Positions 1 through 9,438 of a stretch of 64,000 bases of DNA are shown in pieces. The notes below the pieces were generated by a model. That model was not told the origin of the DNA. It made no database searches and saw only the letters and a program-made list of their open reading frames with translations. The stretch's first letter is position 1. Every line of letters starts with the position of its first letter. The DNA is from Haloarchaeobius salinus (GTDB taxonomy: Archaea; Halobacteriota; Halobacteria; Halobacteriales; Natrialbaceae). The stretch lies in the NCBI RefSeq assembly GCF_024464185.1, contig NZ_JANHAU010000001.1:868001-932000 (forward strand). Reading direction: 5' to 3'. Both the position numbers and the translations under genes were made by a program.

Positions 1-1300
1 GATACCCCCACGCCTGCAGGCGGTCGCCCTCGCCGTCGATCCAGCGTTCGCCGATGTCGTCGCGGTAGTACATGTTCGGCATGACGATGTCGCCGATGCG
101 GCCGTAGGCCTGTTCGCGGGCCTCGGCCATCGTCTCGCCCTTCCCGGTGACGACGATTGGCATGCCGTTGTCGCCGGCGGCGCGCCACTGGCCGTCGACG
201 TTCTTCGCGTCCTCGAGGTGGATGCCCTTCCGGCTCTCGGTCTCGAAGACGACGGCGGCGTTGCGGGAGTTCTCGTCGTAGGTCTTCGGGTCGTCGAACG
301 GGAACGGTGGGAGGACGACCCGGACGCCGATCTGGTAGCCCCGGTGGACCGCGAGGTCGGGGTCGTTCCCGTGGGCGAGGTCGTAGAAGAACTCCCCCGT
401 GTTGGACTCGAAGGACTCCTCCTGGAGGGCGATGGTCGGGTAGCCGAAGCGCGGCGTGAACTCCAGCGGGTAGATGCCGGTCTCGTTGACGATGCAGTTG
501 ATGTCGATGCTGCCGACGTAGCCCTCGTCGGCGAGCCAGCCCTCCAGTTTGCCCAGCGTCTCCTCGAACAGGCGGTTGCGCCCGGCCCAGAACATCGAGG
601 TGCCCATCTCGCCGGTGGAGGGGCCGATGTTGCCCGGGAAGAGCTTCTTGTGCTCGAAGTTGAAGTTCACCTCGTCGACGAAGGAGTTCCCGTCGAAGAA
701 GCCACAGACGGCGATCTCCACACCGTCGACCTTGCGCTGGAGCTGGAACCCCTTCATCCGGTGGCCCCAGGCCTTCTCGTAGGCACGGAGCACGTCGACG
801 ACGTCGCTGCCGTCGTCCTCGCTGCCGACGTACAGCAGGCGCTTGACGTTCTGGACCTCGCCCAGGGGTTTGATGACGTACGGGGCGGGGTGCTCCCTGA
901 CGTGCTGGATGGCCGCGTCGAAGTCGTGGAACACGTGGTGCTCGATGGTGTTCACGCCGTGGTCCTCGAGCACGTCCATCGCGTACCCGCGGTCCTCCTC
1001 GAGACGGTCCGTGTTCGGGGTGCCGCCCACGACCGCGGTCCCCGCCTCGCGGAGCTCCCGGGCGAGCGCACCGGTGCCGACGTCGTCGCCGACCCAGATG
1101 TCGTCGAAGACGACGACGTCGGCCCAGTCGACCTCGGCCTCCCAGTCGTCCGTCTTCGGGACGAAGCCATCGCCGATCTCCCGGTCGCCCGGGGCGTCGA
1201 TGTAGTACTTCACGTCGTGGCCCTCGCGGTGGACCTGCCAGGCGAGGTCGGTGATCAGTGCGGCGTCGGCGGAGACGAACAGGAAGCGTCTTGTGTCCAT
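1..1300 (-). CDS. PurD-like ATP-grasp ligase (3' end outside window)
   Basis: The minus-strand frame opens with ATG at 1298-1300 and stays open for 433 codons to the window edge, so the C-terminus is missing. The N-terminus (MDTRRFLFVSADAALITDL) is a short Rossmann-like strand-helix. The middle has ATP-grasp features, and a segment near residue 235 (FPGNIGPSTGEMGT) resembles the glycine-rich PurD signature. This supports a carboxylate-amine ligase related to phosphoribosylamine-glycine ligase. The start lacks the usual PurD motif GGGGREHA, so it may be a paralogue with another substrate rather than the purine enzyme itself. No neighbour indicates purine synthesis. The family is clear; the substrate is inferred. 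Confidence 0.75.
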   Translation of the reverse strand, partial: MDTRRFLFVSADAALITDLAWQVHREGHDVKYYIDAPGDREIGDGFVPKTDDWEAEVDWADVVVFDDIWVGDDVGTGALARELREAGTAVVGGTPNTDRLEEDRGYAMDVLEDHGVNTIEHHVFHDFDAAIQHVREHPAPYVIKPLGEVQNVKRLLYVGSEDDGSDVVDVLRAYEKAWGHRMKGFQLQRKVDGVEIAVCGFFDGNSFVDEVNFNFEHKKLFPGNIGPSTGEMGTSMFWAGRNRLFEETLGKLEGWLADEGYVGSIDINCIVNETGIYPLEFTPRFGYPTIALQEESFESNTGEFFYDLAHGNDPDLAVHRGYQIGVRVVLPPFPFDDPKTYDENSRNAAVVFETESRKGIHLEDAKNVDGQWRAAGDNGMPIVVTGKGETMAEAREQAYGRIGDIVMPNMYYRDDIGERWIDGEGDRLQAWGY

Positions 1301-1458
1301 GGTTGGGGTGATGTGTCGTCGAGGACGCTCGTCGGGACGTCCACGTGGCACCGACGACCGCCACGGTGAAAAACGGGTCCGTTATGTGCCCGGCGTGTGG
1401 CCGACGGACGCGGCGGTTTCGTCGGTTCGACAGGAATTACAGGACGCGATACTGGAGA

Positions 1459-1466
1459 AATTTAAG
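1459..1466 (+). promoter_or_regulatory. TATA box of the PGF-CTERM protein gene
   Basis: AATTTAAG lies about 30 bases before the ATG at 1494. This is the spacing expected for a haloarchaeal promoter producing an almost leaderless transcript. Confidence 0.5.
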
Positions 1467-1493
1467 TGAGTACGCGTTCCACTCTGGGTCAAC

Positions 1494-2771
1494 ATGCGAC
1501 TGATCGTGGCACTCGTCGGTCTCGCGGTGCTCGTCTCCCCCCTGACCGTGGCCGCCACCCCGGCGGCATCGGCGAGCACGGCCGAGGCCGACGTGACACT
1601 CCGTGTGACCGTGGTGAACGCGCAGGGTGACCCCCTGGGCAACGCCGAGGTGACGGTATCGTACGACGGCGAGGAAGTGACCAGCGGGACGTTCTCGAAC
1701 GGCGAGGCGCTGTTCGACGTGCCCGAGGGCGCGACCGTCGAGATCATGCCGAGCCACCCGATGCTCGTCAAGAACAACCCGATGACGGTCGAGAACGTCA
1801 CGGACGGCACCGAGGTCTCGGTGACGATGCACCCGGCCGCGACCGGGCAGGTATCCGTCGTCGACGGCAGCGGCAACGGCGTCACCGATGCGAGCGTCCA
1901 GCTCCGCAAGGAGGGGCGGACGGTGCTCGCCGCGACCGGGAGGACCGGCAGCGACGGGACGTACACGACGCCGGAGCTCGAGCGGGGCAACTACACCGTC
2001 GAGATCACGAAGCCGGGCTACTACGAGGTACAGACCACGGTGGCGCTCTCGGGCGACACCGACGTGCCCGTCGAGGTCGAGCAGGGCAGTGTCACGGTCG
2101 ACTTCAGCGTCGTCGACCCGCACTTCGACCCCGCCGAGCCCATCCGGGCGAACATCGAGATCGAGGACGCGGGCGGGACCATCGGAACGTTCCAGACCGA
2201 CAGCAGCGGGAGCCGGAGCGTCAGCCTCGACGTGAACACGCGCTACAGCGTCACCGTCGACAAGGAGGGATACGAGCCGGCCAGCTCCACGTTCCGTCTC
2301 GGCGAGAGGGACCGGAGCCAGACGTTCGAGATCCAGCGCACGCCCCAGCTGACGGTCGAGCCGATGAACACGCAGGTCGTCGTCGGACAGACCGTCCGCG
2401 TCGACGTCACCGACGAGTACGACGAGCCGGCCGTCGGTGCCGACATCCGGATCGACGGCGAGACCGTCGGGACGACCGACGACGCCGGTCAGGCGACCGT
2501 GACGGTCGAGCAGGCCGGCGAGGTCGAGCTCACCGCGGTCAACGGCTCGGTCGAGTCGGCCGGCGTCGTCATCGAGGCCTTCGAGCCGCGGACCGATGCG
2601 CCGACCACGACCGCGACGCAGAACGCGACCCCGACGCCGACGGCGGCCCCGACCTCGCAGGCACCGGCGACCACCGAGGCGTCGGGCGATGGCGGGACGC
2701 CCGGCTTCGGCGTGGCCGTCGCGCTCGTCGCGCTGGTCATCGCCGCGTTGCTCGCGCGCATCCGGGACTGA
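1494..2771 (+). CDS. Secreted PGF-CTERM surface protein with carboxypeptidase-regulatory-like repeats
   Basis: The 425-residue protein begins with a Sec signal peptide (about residues 1-27, ending TPAASA). Several beta-sandwich repeats follow, of the carboxypeptidase-regulatory/PEGA/Big type, each with the pattern 'V.D..G.P...A.V' (about 34-100, 120-185, 200-290 and 300-365). Next come a Thr/Pro-rich linker (about 370-400) and a C-terminal TPGFG motif at 402-406, then a hydrophobic segment and basic tail. That tail is the PGF-CTERM sorting signal, which in haloarchaea is processed by archaeosortase A with lipid attachment. The protein is therefore probably displayed on the cell surface. Its ligand or partner is unknown. 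The ATG sits 30 bases after a TATA box. Confidence 0.8.
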   Translation: MRLIVALVGLAVLVSPLTVAATPAASASTAEADVTLRVTVVNAQGDPLGNAEVTVSYDGEEVTSGTFSNGEALFDVPEGATVEIMPSHPMLVKNNPMTVENVTDGTEVSVTMHPAATGQVSVVDGSGNGVTDASVQLRKEGRTVLAATGRTGSDGTYTTPELERGNYTVEITKPGYYEVQTTVALSGDTDVPVEVEQGSVTVDFSVVDPHFDPAEPIRANIEIEDAGGTIGTFQTDSSGSRSVSLDVNTRYSVTVDKEGYEPASSTFRLGERDRSQTFEIQRTPQLTVEPMNTQVVVGQTVRVDVTDEYDEPAVGADIRIDGETVGTTDDAGQATVTVEQAGEVELTAVNGSVESAGVVIEAFEPRTDAPTTTATQNATPTPTAAPTSQAPATTEASGDGGTPGFGVAVALVALVIAALLARIRD

Positions 2772-2795
2772 GCGAGGCGGTCGCCCACCCGCCTG

Positions 2796-3314
2796 CTACT
2801 CGAACAGCTCCTCGTGACGGGACGCGAGGTCGGTGTAGGCACCCGACGAGTAGGCGGTCGCTATCTCCTCCGGGTCGACGCTCGTCTCCGACAGCGGCAG
2901 GACCGTCGCGGGGACGCCGCGCGCGAACGACTCCGGCGGCACCGCGAAGCCGTCGGGGAGCACGGTGCCGGCTGCGACGACGCTCCGTTCGCCGACGGTC
3001 GCCCCCGAGTTCAGCGTCGCGTTGATCCCCACCAGCGACCCGGTCTCGACGATGGCGTCGTTCAGCACCGCACCGTGGCCGACCATGACTCGTTCGCCGA
3101 CCTCGCTGGCGTGGAAGACGGCGGTATCGCCGACGTGTGACTCCGCACCCACGCGGACGGTACCGACGTCGCCACGGAGGACGACGCCCGGCCAGACGCT
3201 CGCATCCTGCTCGACGTGGACGTCGCCGACGAGCGTCGCGTCGCGGGCGACGAACGCGTCTTCGTGGACGGTCGGCGTGGTCGACTCGAACGCGTAGTTC
3301 CGACGGTCTACCAT
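2796..3314 (-). CDS. Gamma-carbonic anhydrase-like left-handed beta-helix protein
   Basis: The 172-residue protein is made of hexapeptide repeats (GDVHVEQDASVWPGVVLRGD and following), typical of the gamma-class carbonic anhydrase/YrdA fold. Candidate metal-binding histidines occur in HVGDTAVFHA and VGHGAVL. Family members are trimers binding Zn or Fe; some are carbonic anhydrases and others have no proven activity. The chosen ATG at 3312-3314 (MVDRRNYAF) matches the usual family start; a longer open frame upstream reads as unrelated Arg-rich sequence. It is divergent from the pilus operon and convergent with the PGF-CTERM gene. The catalytic role is inferred. Confidence 0.85.
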   Translation of the reverse strand: MVDRRNYAFESTTPTVHEDAFVARDATLVGDVHVEQDASVWPGVVLRGDVGTVRVGAESHVGDTAVFHASEVGERVMVGHGAVLNDAIVETGSLVGINATLNSGATVGERSVVAAGTVLPDGFAVPPESFARGVPATVLPLSETSVDPEEIATAYSSGAYTDLASRHEELFE

Positions 3315-3410
3315 GTGGTTCGGTATCGTGACACAGTACCAAAACGGTTCGCGTCGGGACGCTCTCCTGTCCCGATTCTCTCGATTTTCGGCGGTACGTG
3401 GCACTCAAAC

Positions 3411-3420
3411 GTGTTTTATA
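3411..3420 (+). promoter_or_regulatory. TATA box of the pilus operon
   Basis: GTGTTTTATA is followed by a second AT-rich element (CTTTACG, 3427-3433) about 34 bases before the ATG at 3464. Either could set the transcription start of the pilB-pilC-pilin operon. Confidence 0.4.
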
Positions 3421-3463
3421 GACAACCTTTACGTCCTTGTACGGCGTATACTGGTCGGTTAGT

Positions 3464-5470
3464 ATGGGGTACGATGAGTCAACCGAGCAGTCAGAGGACC
3501 ACGAGACCGACACGGGGGAGTCGGTCGACGTCGTGGACGAGGGGACCGACACCGCCATCTGGGGAGATGGCCCGCGCACCGATGGGGACGGGACGACCGC
3601 CGAGGCGTCCGCCGACGAATCCACCGAGCGACCGGTCTCGAACATCTTCGAGGACCCGGACGACGACCTGGTCGTCCGGCCCGACGAGGCCGACGGCGAG
3701 ACCGCCGACTGGGAGATACTCGACGAGCGGCTCGTCGAGGACCTCGTGGTCCGGCCCGACGACGGGGACCCGACCGGGAGCGAGGACGACGGGCTCTCGG
3801 AGCTCGTGCTCTGGGTCGAGGAGCAGGAGCCGCCCGAGCCCGAGGACGTCCGCGAGACCGTCCTCGCCGAGGTGAAGGCGTACTTCGACGCCGCCGACCT
3901 CGACACCGGGTTCGCCGAGCGGCCGACCGACGAGTTCATCGACACGCACTGGTTCGACTTCTCGTACCTCGACGAGCGCGTCCAGGTCGAGCGCTACTGG
4001 GTGAACGAGCCCTACGCGTACGTCTCGGTGCTGTTCCACCCCGGGACGAAGGCGTTCAGCTACGAGGTCACCGAGGTCGTCCTCGACGGCTTCGAGCGGT
4101 ACGTCCGCGAGGACCTTACGCGCATCCTGCGCAACAGCCTCATGTACCACGACGTCGGTGACGACGTCGAGCGCGAGTCCGTCTTCGAGTCGAAGGCGAA
4201 GGAGATCATCGCTGAGCACGCGGCGACGGTGGACGACGGCTCCATCTACAAGCTGCTGTACTACCTGCTGCGGGACTTCCTCGACTACGGGAAGATCGAC
4301 CCGCTGATGCGCGACGGCAACCTCGAGGACATCTCGTGTGACGGGGTCGACGTCCCGGTGTTCGTCTACCACGGTGGCTACCGCGACCTGCGGACCAACG
4401 TCAGCTTCGACAAGGACCGCCTGAACTCCTTCACCGTCCGGCTCGCACAGCGCGCGGGCAAGCACATCTCGGTGTCCAACCCGCTCGTCGACGCGAGCCT
4501 GCCGGACGGTTCGCGCATCCAGCTCACGCTGGGCAGCGACATCGCGACCCGGGGTGCGAACTTCACCATCCGGAAGTTCGCCGACGTGCCGTACACGCCG
4601 GTCGACCTCATCAAGTGGAACACGTTCGACGTCGAGCAGATGGCGTACTTCTGGCTCGTCATCGAGAACAACCGCTCGCTCGTGTTCGCCGGCGGGACCG
4701 GCTCGGGGAAGACGACCAGCATGAACGCGGTCGGCTTCTTCATCCCGCCGAACGCGAAGGTCGTCACCATCGAGGACACCCGGGAGATCACCCTCCCGCA
4801 CGACAACTGGATCCAGTCCGTCTCGCGCCCGCCGGTCACCGAGGGTGGTCGCGGTGAGGTCTCGATGTACCAGCTGCTCCAGGCGAGCCTGCGCCAGCGC
4901 CCCGAGTACCTGCTCGTCGGCGAGATACGCACCGAGCAGCGCGTCGCGCTGACGTTCTTCAACGCCATCGCGACCGGCCACACGTCGTACACGACCATCC
5001 ACGCCGACTCCGTCGACGGTGCGCTCGCTCGCCTGCAGAACGCGCCGCTGTCGGTGCCGAGCCAGATGATCCAGGACCTCGACGTCATCGCCATCCAGAA
5101 GCAGATCTTCGACGACGACACCCGCGTCCGTCGGAACGACGTCGTCGCCGAGATCCGCCCGTCGGACGACCTCTCGGATATCGAGGCGAACGAGGTGTTC
5201 CGCTGGGACCCGTCGGACGACGAGTACGACCACGTCGGTGACTCCGAACTCCTCGCCGAGATCGCGGCAGAACGCGGCTGGACCGCCGAGGAACTCGCGG
5301 ACGAGCTCGCGGTCCGCGCCGAGGTGCTCCAGTACCTCGTCGACGAGGACATCACCGACTACGACACGGTCACCGGGGCCATCCATCGGTTCGACCGCGA
5401 CCGCGACGACGTGCTCGCCGAGGTCCGTGCGGGCGAACTGACCGCCCCCGTCGAGGCGGAGGCGCGATGA
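3464..5470 (+). CDS. Type IV pilus assembly ATPase (PilB/GspE family)
   Basis: This is a 668-residue secretion ATPase that powers pilin assembly at the cytoplasmic face of the membrane. The first 120 residues are extremely acidic and contain a duplicated DLVVRPD motif. The core follows: Walker A GGTGSGKTTS near residue 409, Walker B YLLVGEIR near 483, and the His-box motif TTIHADS near 510. ATG at 3464 is preferred to the TTG at 3437 because the sequence upstream is not acidic and the promoter spacing fits. It overlaps the next gene by ATGA, so the two are translationally coupled. The order ATPase, polytopic membrane protein, pilin matches haloarchaeal pil operons, of which a genome often has several. 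Confidence 0.93.
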   Translation: MGYDESTEQSEDHETDTGESVDVVDEGTDTAIWGDGPRTDGDGTTAEASADESTERPVSNIFEDPDDDLVVRPDEADGETADWEILDERLVEDLVVRPDDGDPTGSEDDGLSELVLWVEEQEPPEPEDVRETVLAEVKAYFDAADLDTGFAERPTDEFIDTHWFDFSYLDERVQVERYWVNEPYAYVSVLFHPGTKAFSYEVTEVVLDGFERYVREDLTRILRNSLMYHDVGDDVERESVFESKAKEIIAEHAATVDDGSIYKLLYYLLRDFLDYGKIDPLMRDGNLEDISCDGVDVPVFVYHGGYRDLRTNVSFDKDRLNSFTVRLAQRAGKHISVSNPLVDASLPDGSRIQLTLGSDIATRGANFTIRKFADVPYTPVDLIKWNTFDVEQMAYFWLVIENNRSLVFAGGTGSGKTTSMNAVGFFIPPNAKVVTIEDTREITLPHDNWIQSVSRPPVTEGGRGEVSMYQLLQASLRQRPEYLLVGEIRTEQRVALTFFNAIATGHTSYTTIHADSVDGALARLQNAPLSVPSQMIQDLDVIAIQKQIFDDDTRVRRNDVVAEIRPSDDLSDIEANEVFRWDPSDDEYDHVGDSELLAEIAAERGWTAEELADELAVRAEVLQYLVDEDITDYDTVTGAIHRFDRDRDDVLAEVRAGELTAPVEAEAR

Positions 5471-7524
5471 GCACCGAGGGCGGCATCCAGACACCGCTCA
5501 GCGAGGGACAGACGCCGCTTCCCGAGTACGAGGTCAGCCAGTACTTCCCGCGCTCGCGGGAGATGACGGCCGAGGAGATGGGCGCGCTGCGCGAGCAGTA
5601 CGGCTCCATCCGTGCGTACTTCAAGGCCCATCCGGGCCGGTACCGCGACACCCAGCGCTGGCTCAACCAGGCGCGCATCGGCACCACGTACGACGTGTAC
5701 CTCACGCGGAGCGTCCACCTCGCCCTCCTCACGGGCGGCGTGGGGGCGCTCCTCGGCGGGACGCTCGCCTGGTTGCTGGCCGACGCTGGCGTCCTCGCGA
5801 CACTCGACTCGCCGCTCACCGTCGGGGGGAGCGTCGGGTCGTTCCTCGCGGCCAACCGCGTGCTGTTGGCGGGACTCCTCCTCACGCTCGTCGTAGGTGG
5901 GACCGCCGCCGGCTCCACCTGGCTGTTCCGCTACTACCACCCGCAGAACGTCGTCGCGAACCGCGAACGGGCGATCAACGTGATGCTGCCCCACGCGCTC
6001 ACCTACATGTACGCGCTGAGCCACGGCGGGATGAACCTCATCTCGGTCTTCGAGTCGCTCGCGGACTCCGAGGACACCTACGGCGAGGTCGCCGCGGAGT
6101 TCGACATGGTCGTCCGCGACATGCAACTGTTCGGCAACGACATGCTCACCGCGCTGCGCAACGCGCGCAACCTCACGCCGAGCGACGAGCTGGAGCAGTT
6201 CCTCGACGACTTCATCGGGCTCCTCGAGACCGGCGGTGACGTGACCGCCTTCCTCGAGGACCAGGCCGACAACTACACCGAGGCCGCAAAGGAGGAACAG
6301 GAGGGGTTCCTGGAGACGCTCTCGGTCCTCTCCGAGGTGTTCATCGTCGCGTTCGTGGCGGCACCGCTGTTCCTCGTCGTGACGCTGATGGTCATCAGCT
6401 TCCTCGGCGGGTCGACGCTCGCCCAGATGGCCGCGCTCATCTACGTCGGGCTCCCGCTCGGGATGCTCGGCTTCCTGCTGCTGATCGACCTGCTCTCGGC
6501 TCCGTACGTCCAGCCCGGCGGCGTCCATCTGGAGGAGACGCGCGAACGGCCCATCGACACCGACGACGTACTGGACGACGAGCGCTTCCTCGCCTACGAA
6601 CGGGGGAAGCGCAACGAGCGCTTCGTCGCGTTCGCACGTGACCCACTCGCCGCGCTCCGGTCGAGCCCGCCGCTGACGCTCGTGTTCACGGCACCGGCCG
6701 CCGCCGCGTTCGTCGCCGGGATGGTGCTCCGCGGAACGGTGACGCCCTCGGTCGACGCGCTGCTGGCCGACCCGGTCACCGTGACGACGCTGCTGTTCGT
6801 CCTGCCGGCACTCATCGTCGCGATGCCGCTGTCGTACTACCACGAACGCAAGCGCCGCCGCGAGAACCTGCTCGCCGCGCGCTTCCCGGACACGCTGAAC
6901 GTCCTCTCCAGTGCGAACCACATGGGCATCCCGCTCGTCGACGCACTGGACATGGTCGCGCGGTGGTCCAAGGGGAGCCTCGCGGACGAGATCCGCGTCG
7001 TGCGCAACGACGTTCGCTGGAACCACGACCTCACCGACGCGCTGCTGGGGCTCGGCAACCGGCTGCAGGTGCCCCACATCAGCCGCACCATCAAGCTGGT
7101 CGCCGAGGGCGGCCGGTCGTCGGGGGACATGTCCCGGATCCTCGCCATCGCGGCCGAGGACACCAGGGCACGGCATCGCATCGAGCGGGCCCGCCACCGG
7201 GCGATGTCCTCGTACCTGGCCATCGTCATGATCGGGTTCCTGGTCTACCTGCTCGTCATCGTGCTCATCGACGCGAGCTTCCTCGGCGCGATCGCCGAGG
7301 CGACCGCGACGACGCCGGACGACGCGCCCACCGGGGTCGGCGTCGTCGGCTTCACGAACGTCCCGCTCGACACGTACCGCGCGCTGTTCTTCCACTCGGT
7401 CGTCGTCATGGCGGTCGGGGCAGGACTGCTCGCCGGCAAACTCGCGTCGAACGACACGCTGTCCGGTCTCAAGTACAGCATCGGCCTGACGTTGGTCGCA
7501 CTCGCGACCTTCGTCCTGGTCTGA
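5467..7524 (+). CDS. Type IV pilus membrane platform protein (PilC/TadC, two T2SF domains)
   Basis: The 685-residue polytopic protein has two type II secretion F domains (about residues 170-290 and 470-590), each followed by transmembrane helices. Further helices lie near 78-103, 135-155 and 390-440. The duplicated T2SF arrangement is usual for archaeal PilC/FlaJ-like platform proteins that work with the ATPase encoded immediately upstream. The start codon overlaps the pilB stop codon (ATGA, 5467-5470). Conserved F-domain signatures such as LSHGGMNLISVFESLADSE and HMGIPLVDALDMVARWSKG are visible. Confidence 0.93.
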   Translation: MSTEGGIQTPLSEGQTPLPEYEVSQYFPRSREMTAEEMGALREQYGSIRAYFKAHPGRYRDTQRWLNQARIGTTYDVYLTRSVHLALLTGGVGALLGGTLAWLLADAGVLATLDSPLTVGGSVGSFLAANRVLLAGLLLTLVVGGTAAGSTWLFRYYHPQNVVANRERAINVMLPHALTYMYALSHGGMNLISVFESLADSEDTYGEVAAEFDMVVRDMQLFGNDMLTALRNARNLTPSDELEQFLDDFIGLLETGGDVTAFLEDQADNYTEAAKEEQEGFLETLSVLSEVFIVAFVAAPLFLVVTLMVISFLGGSTLAQMAALIYVGLPLGMLGFLLLIDLLSAPYVQPGGVHLEETRERPIDTDDVLDDERFLAYERGKRNERFVAFARDPLAALRSSPPLTLVFTAPAAAAFVAGMVLRGTVTPSVDALLADPVTVTTLLFVLPALIVAMPLSYYHERKRRRENLLAARFPDTLNVLSSANHMGIPLVDALDMVARWSKGSLADEIRVVRNDVRWNHDLTDALLGLGNRLQVPHISRTIKLVAEGGRSSGDMSRILAIAAEDTRARHRIERARHRAMSSYLAIVMIGFLVYLLVIVLIDASFLGAIAEATATTPDDAPTGVGVVGFTNVPLDTYRALFFHSVVVMAVGAGLLAGKLASNDTLSGLKYSIGLTLVALATFVLV

Positions 7525-7541
7525 AACAAGGGGGGAAATCA

Positions 7542-9191
7542 ATGAACTACAGACACAACACCAACACACTCAGGGGGAACGACCGTGGCGTCTCGCCGGT
7601 CCTCGGAGGCATCCTCGTCTTCGGGCTGGTGCTCGCCCTGCTCGTGCTCGCGCAGGTCAGCCTCGTACCGGCGCTGAACCAACAGACCGAGTTCGAACAC
7701 AACCAGCGGCTCGTCGACGACGCGACCGAGTTCCAGGGGAGCGCGTACCGCGTCGCCACCAGCGGCGGCACCGAGTCCGTCGAGGTCGGCACCGGCGTCC
7801 GCTACCAGCCCATGGCCTTCCTCGTGACGCCCGCGGCCGCCAACGGCCGGGTGTACACCGAAACGGGAGAGATCGTCGTGAGCGGCGCGACCGGCGTCGA
7901 CCGTGAGACCCAAGATTACTGGGATGGTAGCGACTGGACCACGTCCACTCGCACCATCGTCTTCGATCCGGCCTACCGTGAGTACACGACCGCACCGCAG
8001 ACCCGCTACGAGGGGACCATGGTCGTCAACGATTTCGGTGACACCACCCTGCTCGTCGACGAGGGTCGGCTCGTCGACGGCCGGCGGATCACGCTCCTGA
8101 CCGTCGACGGCGAGGTCTACGAGGAGAGTACTCGGTCCGTCGTTCTGTCGCTCCGTGCAGTGAGCAGATCGACGCAGACTGTCGAGCTATACAATGAGAC
8201 GGACCCGATATCCATCACTGTACCCAGCTCGCTCTCACCCGAGCAGTGGGAGAGCGACGTGCTTGCCGACCAGATATCGGGCGGTAGCTCTGACGACCGC
8301 CACGTCATTGGCGTCACCGCCGGGCCGACGAATGGCACCGTCACCATCGAGCTCGAGGGCAACGTAACCTACGAGTTCGCGATGGCGAGTCTGGGCGTCG
8401 GGACTGGCTACGACACGGCACCCGACCCAGCCTACATGACGGTTGTCGAGCAGGGTGATGCGACGCTCCGCCCGGGCGAGCGGACGACCGTCACGTTCGA
8501 GGTTCGTGATGTGTTCAATAACCCCGTCGGTGGCGTCCCTGTCTCGACGACCGCGTCCGGAGTCGGACTCGAACTGGACGAGGCCAGCACCGTCACGACC
8601 GGTGCGGACGGCCGTGCCACGTTCGTCTACCGGGCGAACCGTGACGGGCAGACCACCGTGAGCGCCGGCTTCGGCTCCGGTCCTGCTGAAACCGCCTCTA
8701 AGAGCGTCTTGGTCGTCGACCCCGACGCTCGCGGCGACCCCGACGACAGCGTCGGTGGCGTCATCAACCCCGATACGCAGTTCGGGAGCTTCTCGCTCCG
8801 CGACGCGGAGCGGTTCGGGAGCGGCCACACTGTCGAGTTGACGTTCGACAACGACGGCGTCGACCGGACGCTCACCCACGCCCGCGTGAACCTCTACATG
8901 CAGGGTCGGCCCGGGAACAACAACCCGCGGCCTGTGACCGCGACGCTGCTCGAAGACAGTGGCTCGACCACTCTCGCCGACCTCGACGTCGGTGGGCAGT
9001 TCGTCAACCTGCCGTCGTCCGTCCAGCCGACCTTCGACGCGGACTCGACTGTGACGCTTCGCATGGAGTTCTTCACGGACGCGGGCCGGACGACGTCGTA
9101 CTCGGGCGCGAACTCGGACGACTTCTTCGTCCTCGCGCTCACGTTCGACGACGGTTCGACCACGGTGTACTTCGTGCCGTCGTACACGTGA
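7542..9191 (+). CDS. Large pilin-like protein with Ig-like (Big_1) domain
   Basis: This 549-residue protein is the third gene of the pilus operon. A GGGG-rich ribosome-binding site lies 6 bases before ATG 7542. The N-terminus has a short charged leader ending NDRG, then a continuous hydrophobic segment (VSPVLGGILVFGLVLALLVL, residues 17-36). This resembles class III (type IV pilin) signal peptides, which are cut before the hydrophobic stretch. A long beta-rich extracellular part follows. Residues about 305-385 (RPGERTTVTFEVRDVFNNPV) match a bacterial Ig-like Big_1 domain. At 549 residues it is far longer than a typical major pilin (about 150), suggesting a tip adhesin or minor pilin. That role is inferred. 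Confidence 0.75.
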   Translation: MNYRHNTNTLRGNDRGVSPVLGGILVFGLVLALLVLAQVSLVPALNQQTEFEHNQRLVDDATEFQGSAYRVATSGGTESVEVGTGVRYQPMAFLVTPAAANGRVYTETGEIVVSGATGVDRETQDYWDGSDWTTSTRTIVFDPAYREYTTAPQTRYEGTMVVNDFGDTTLLVDEGRLVDGRRITLLTVDGEVYEESTRSVVLSLRAVSRSTQTVELYNETDPISITVPSSLSPEQWESDVLADQISGGSSDDRHVIGVTAGPTNGTVTIELEGNVTYEFAMASLGVGTGYDTAPDPAYMTVVEQGDATLRPGERTTVTFEVRDVFNNPVGGVPVSTTASGVGLELDEASTVTTGADGRATFVYRANRDGQTTVSAGFGSGPAETASKSVLVVDPDARGDPDDSVGGVINPDTQFGSFSLRDAERFGSGHTVELTFDNDGVDRTLTHARVNLYMQGRPGNNNPRPVTATLLEDSGSTTLADLDVGGQFVNLPSSVQPTFDADSTVTLRMEFFTDAGRTTSYSGANSDDFFVLALTFDDGSTTVYFVPSYT

Positions 9192-9438
9192 GCCGGGTTC
9201 ACTGACCCGTTCGTCGATAGTCGCTCGACTCGAACCGTGATTCGACCCTCGATTCTCTCCTGACGGTTAATGGCCTCGCTCACGTTGCTGTAGACGTGCT
9301 TGGACGGCGAACGACGACGCAGTCGGTGCCAGTCGCGGGTGGGGCCGCGCTGGCCGAGGCGAGAACAGCAGCACGAATCCTGTCATAGTCCGGCGGGGCA
9401 CGACCCGCCACTGTTCCTGCCGACCGCGAGCAACGGCG

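Noticed and set aside
3491-7569. Long minus-strand frames opposite pilB and pilC
   Set aside because: They are antisense shadows with repetitive Val/Asp/Arg composition. The sense strand carries clear Walker and T2SF motifs.
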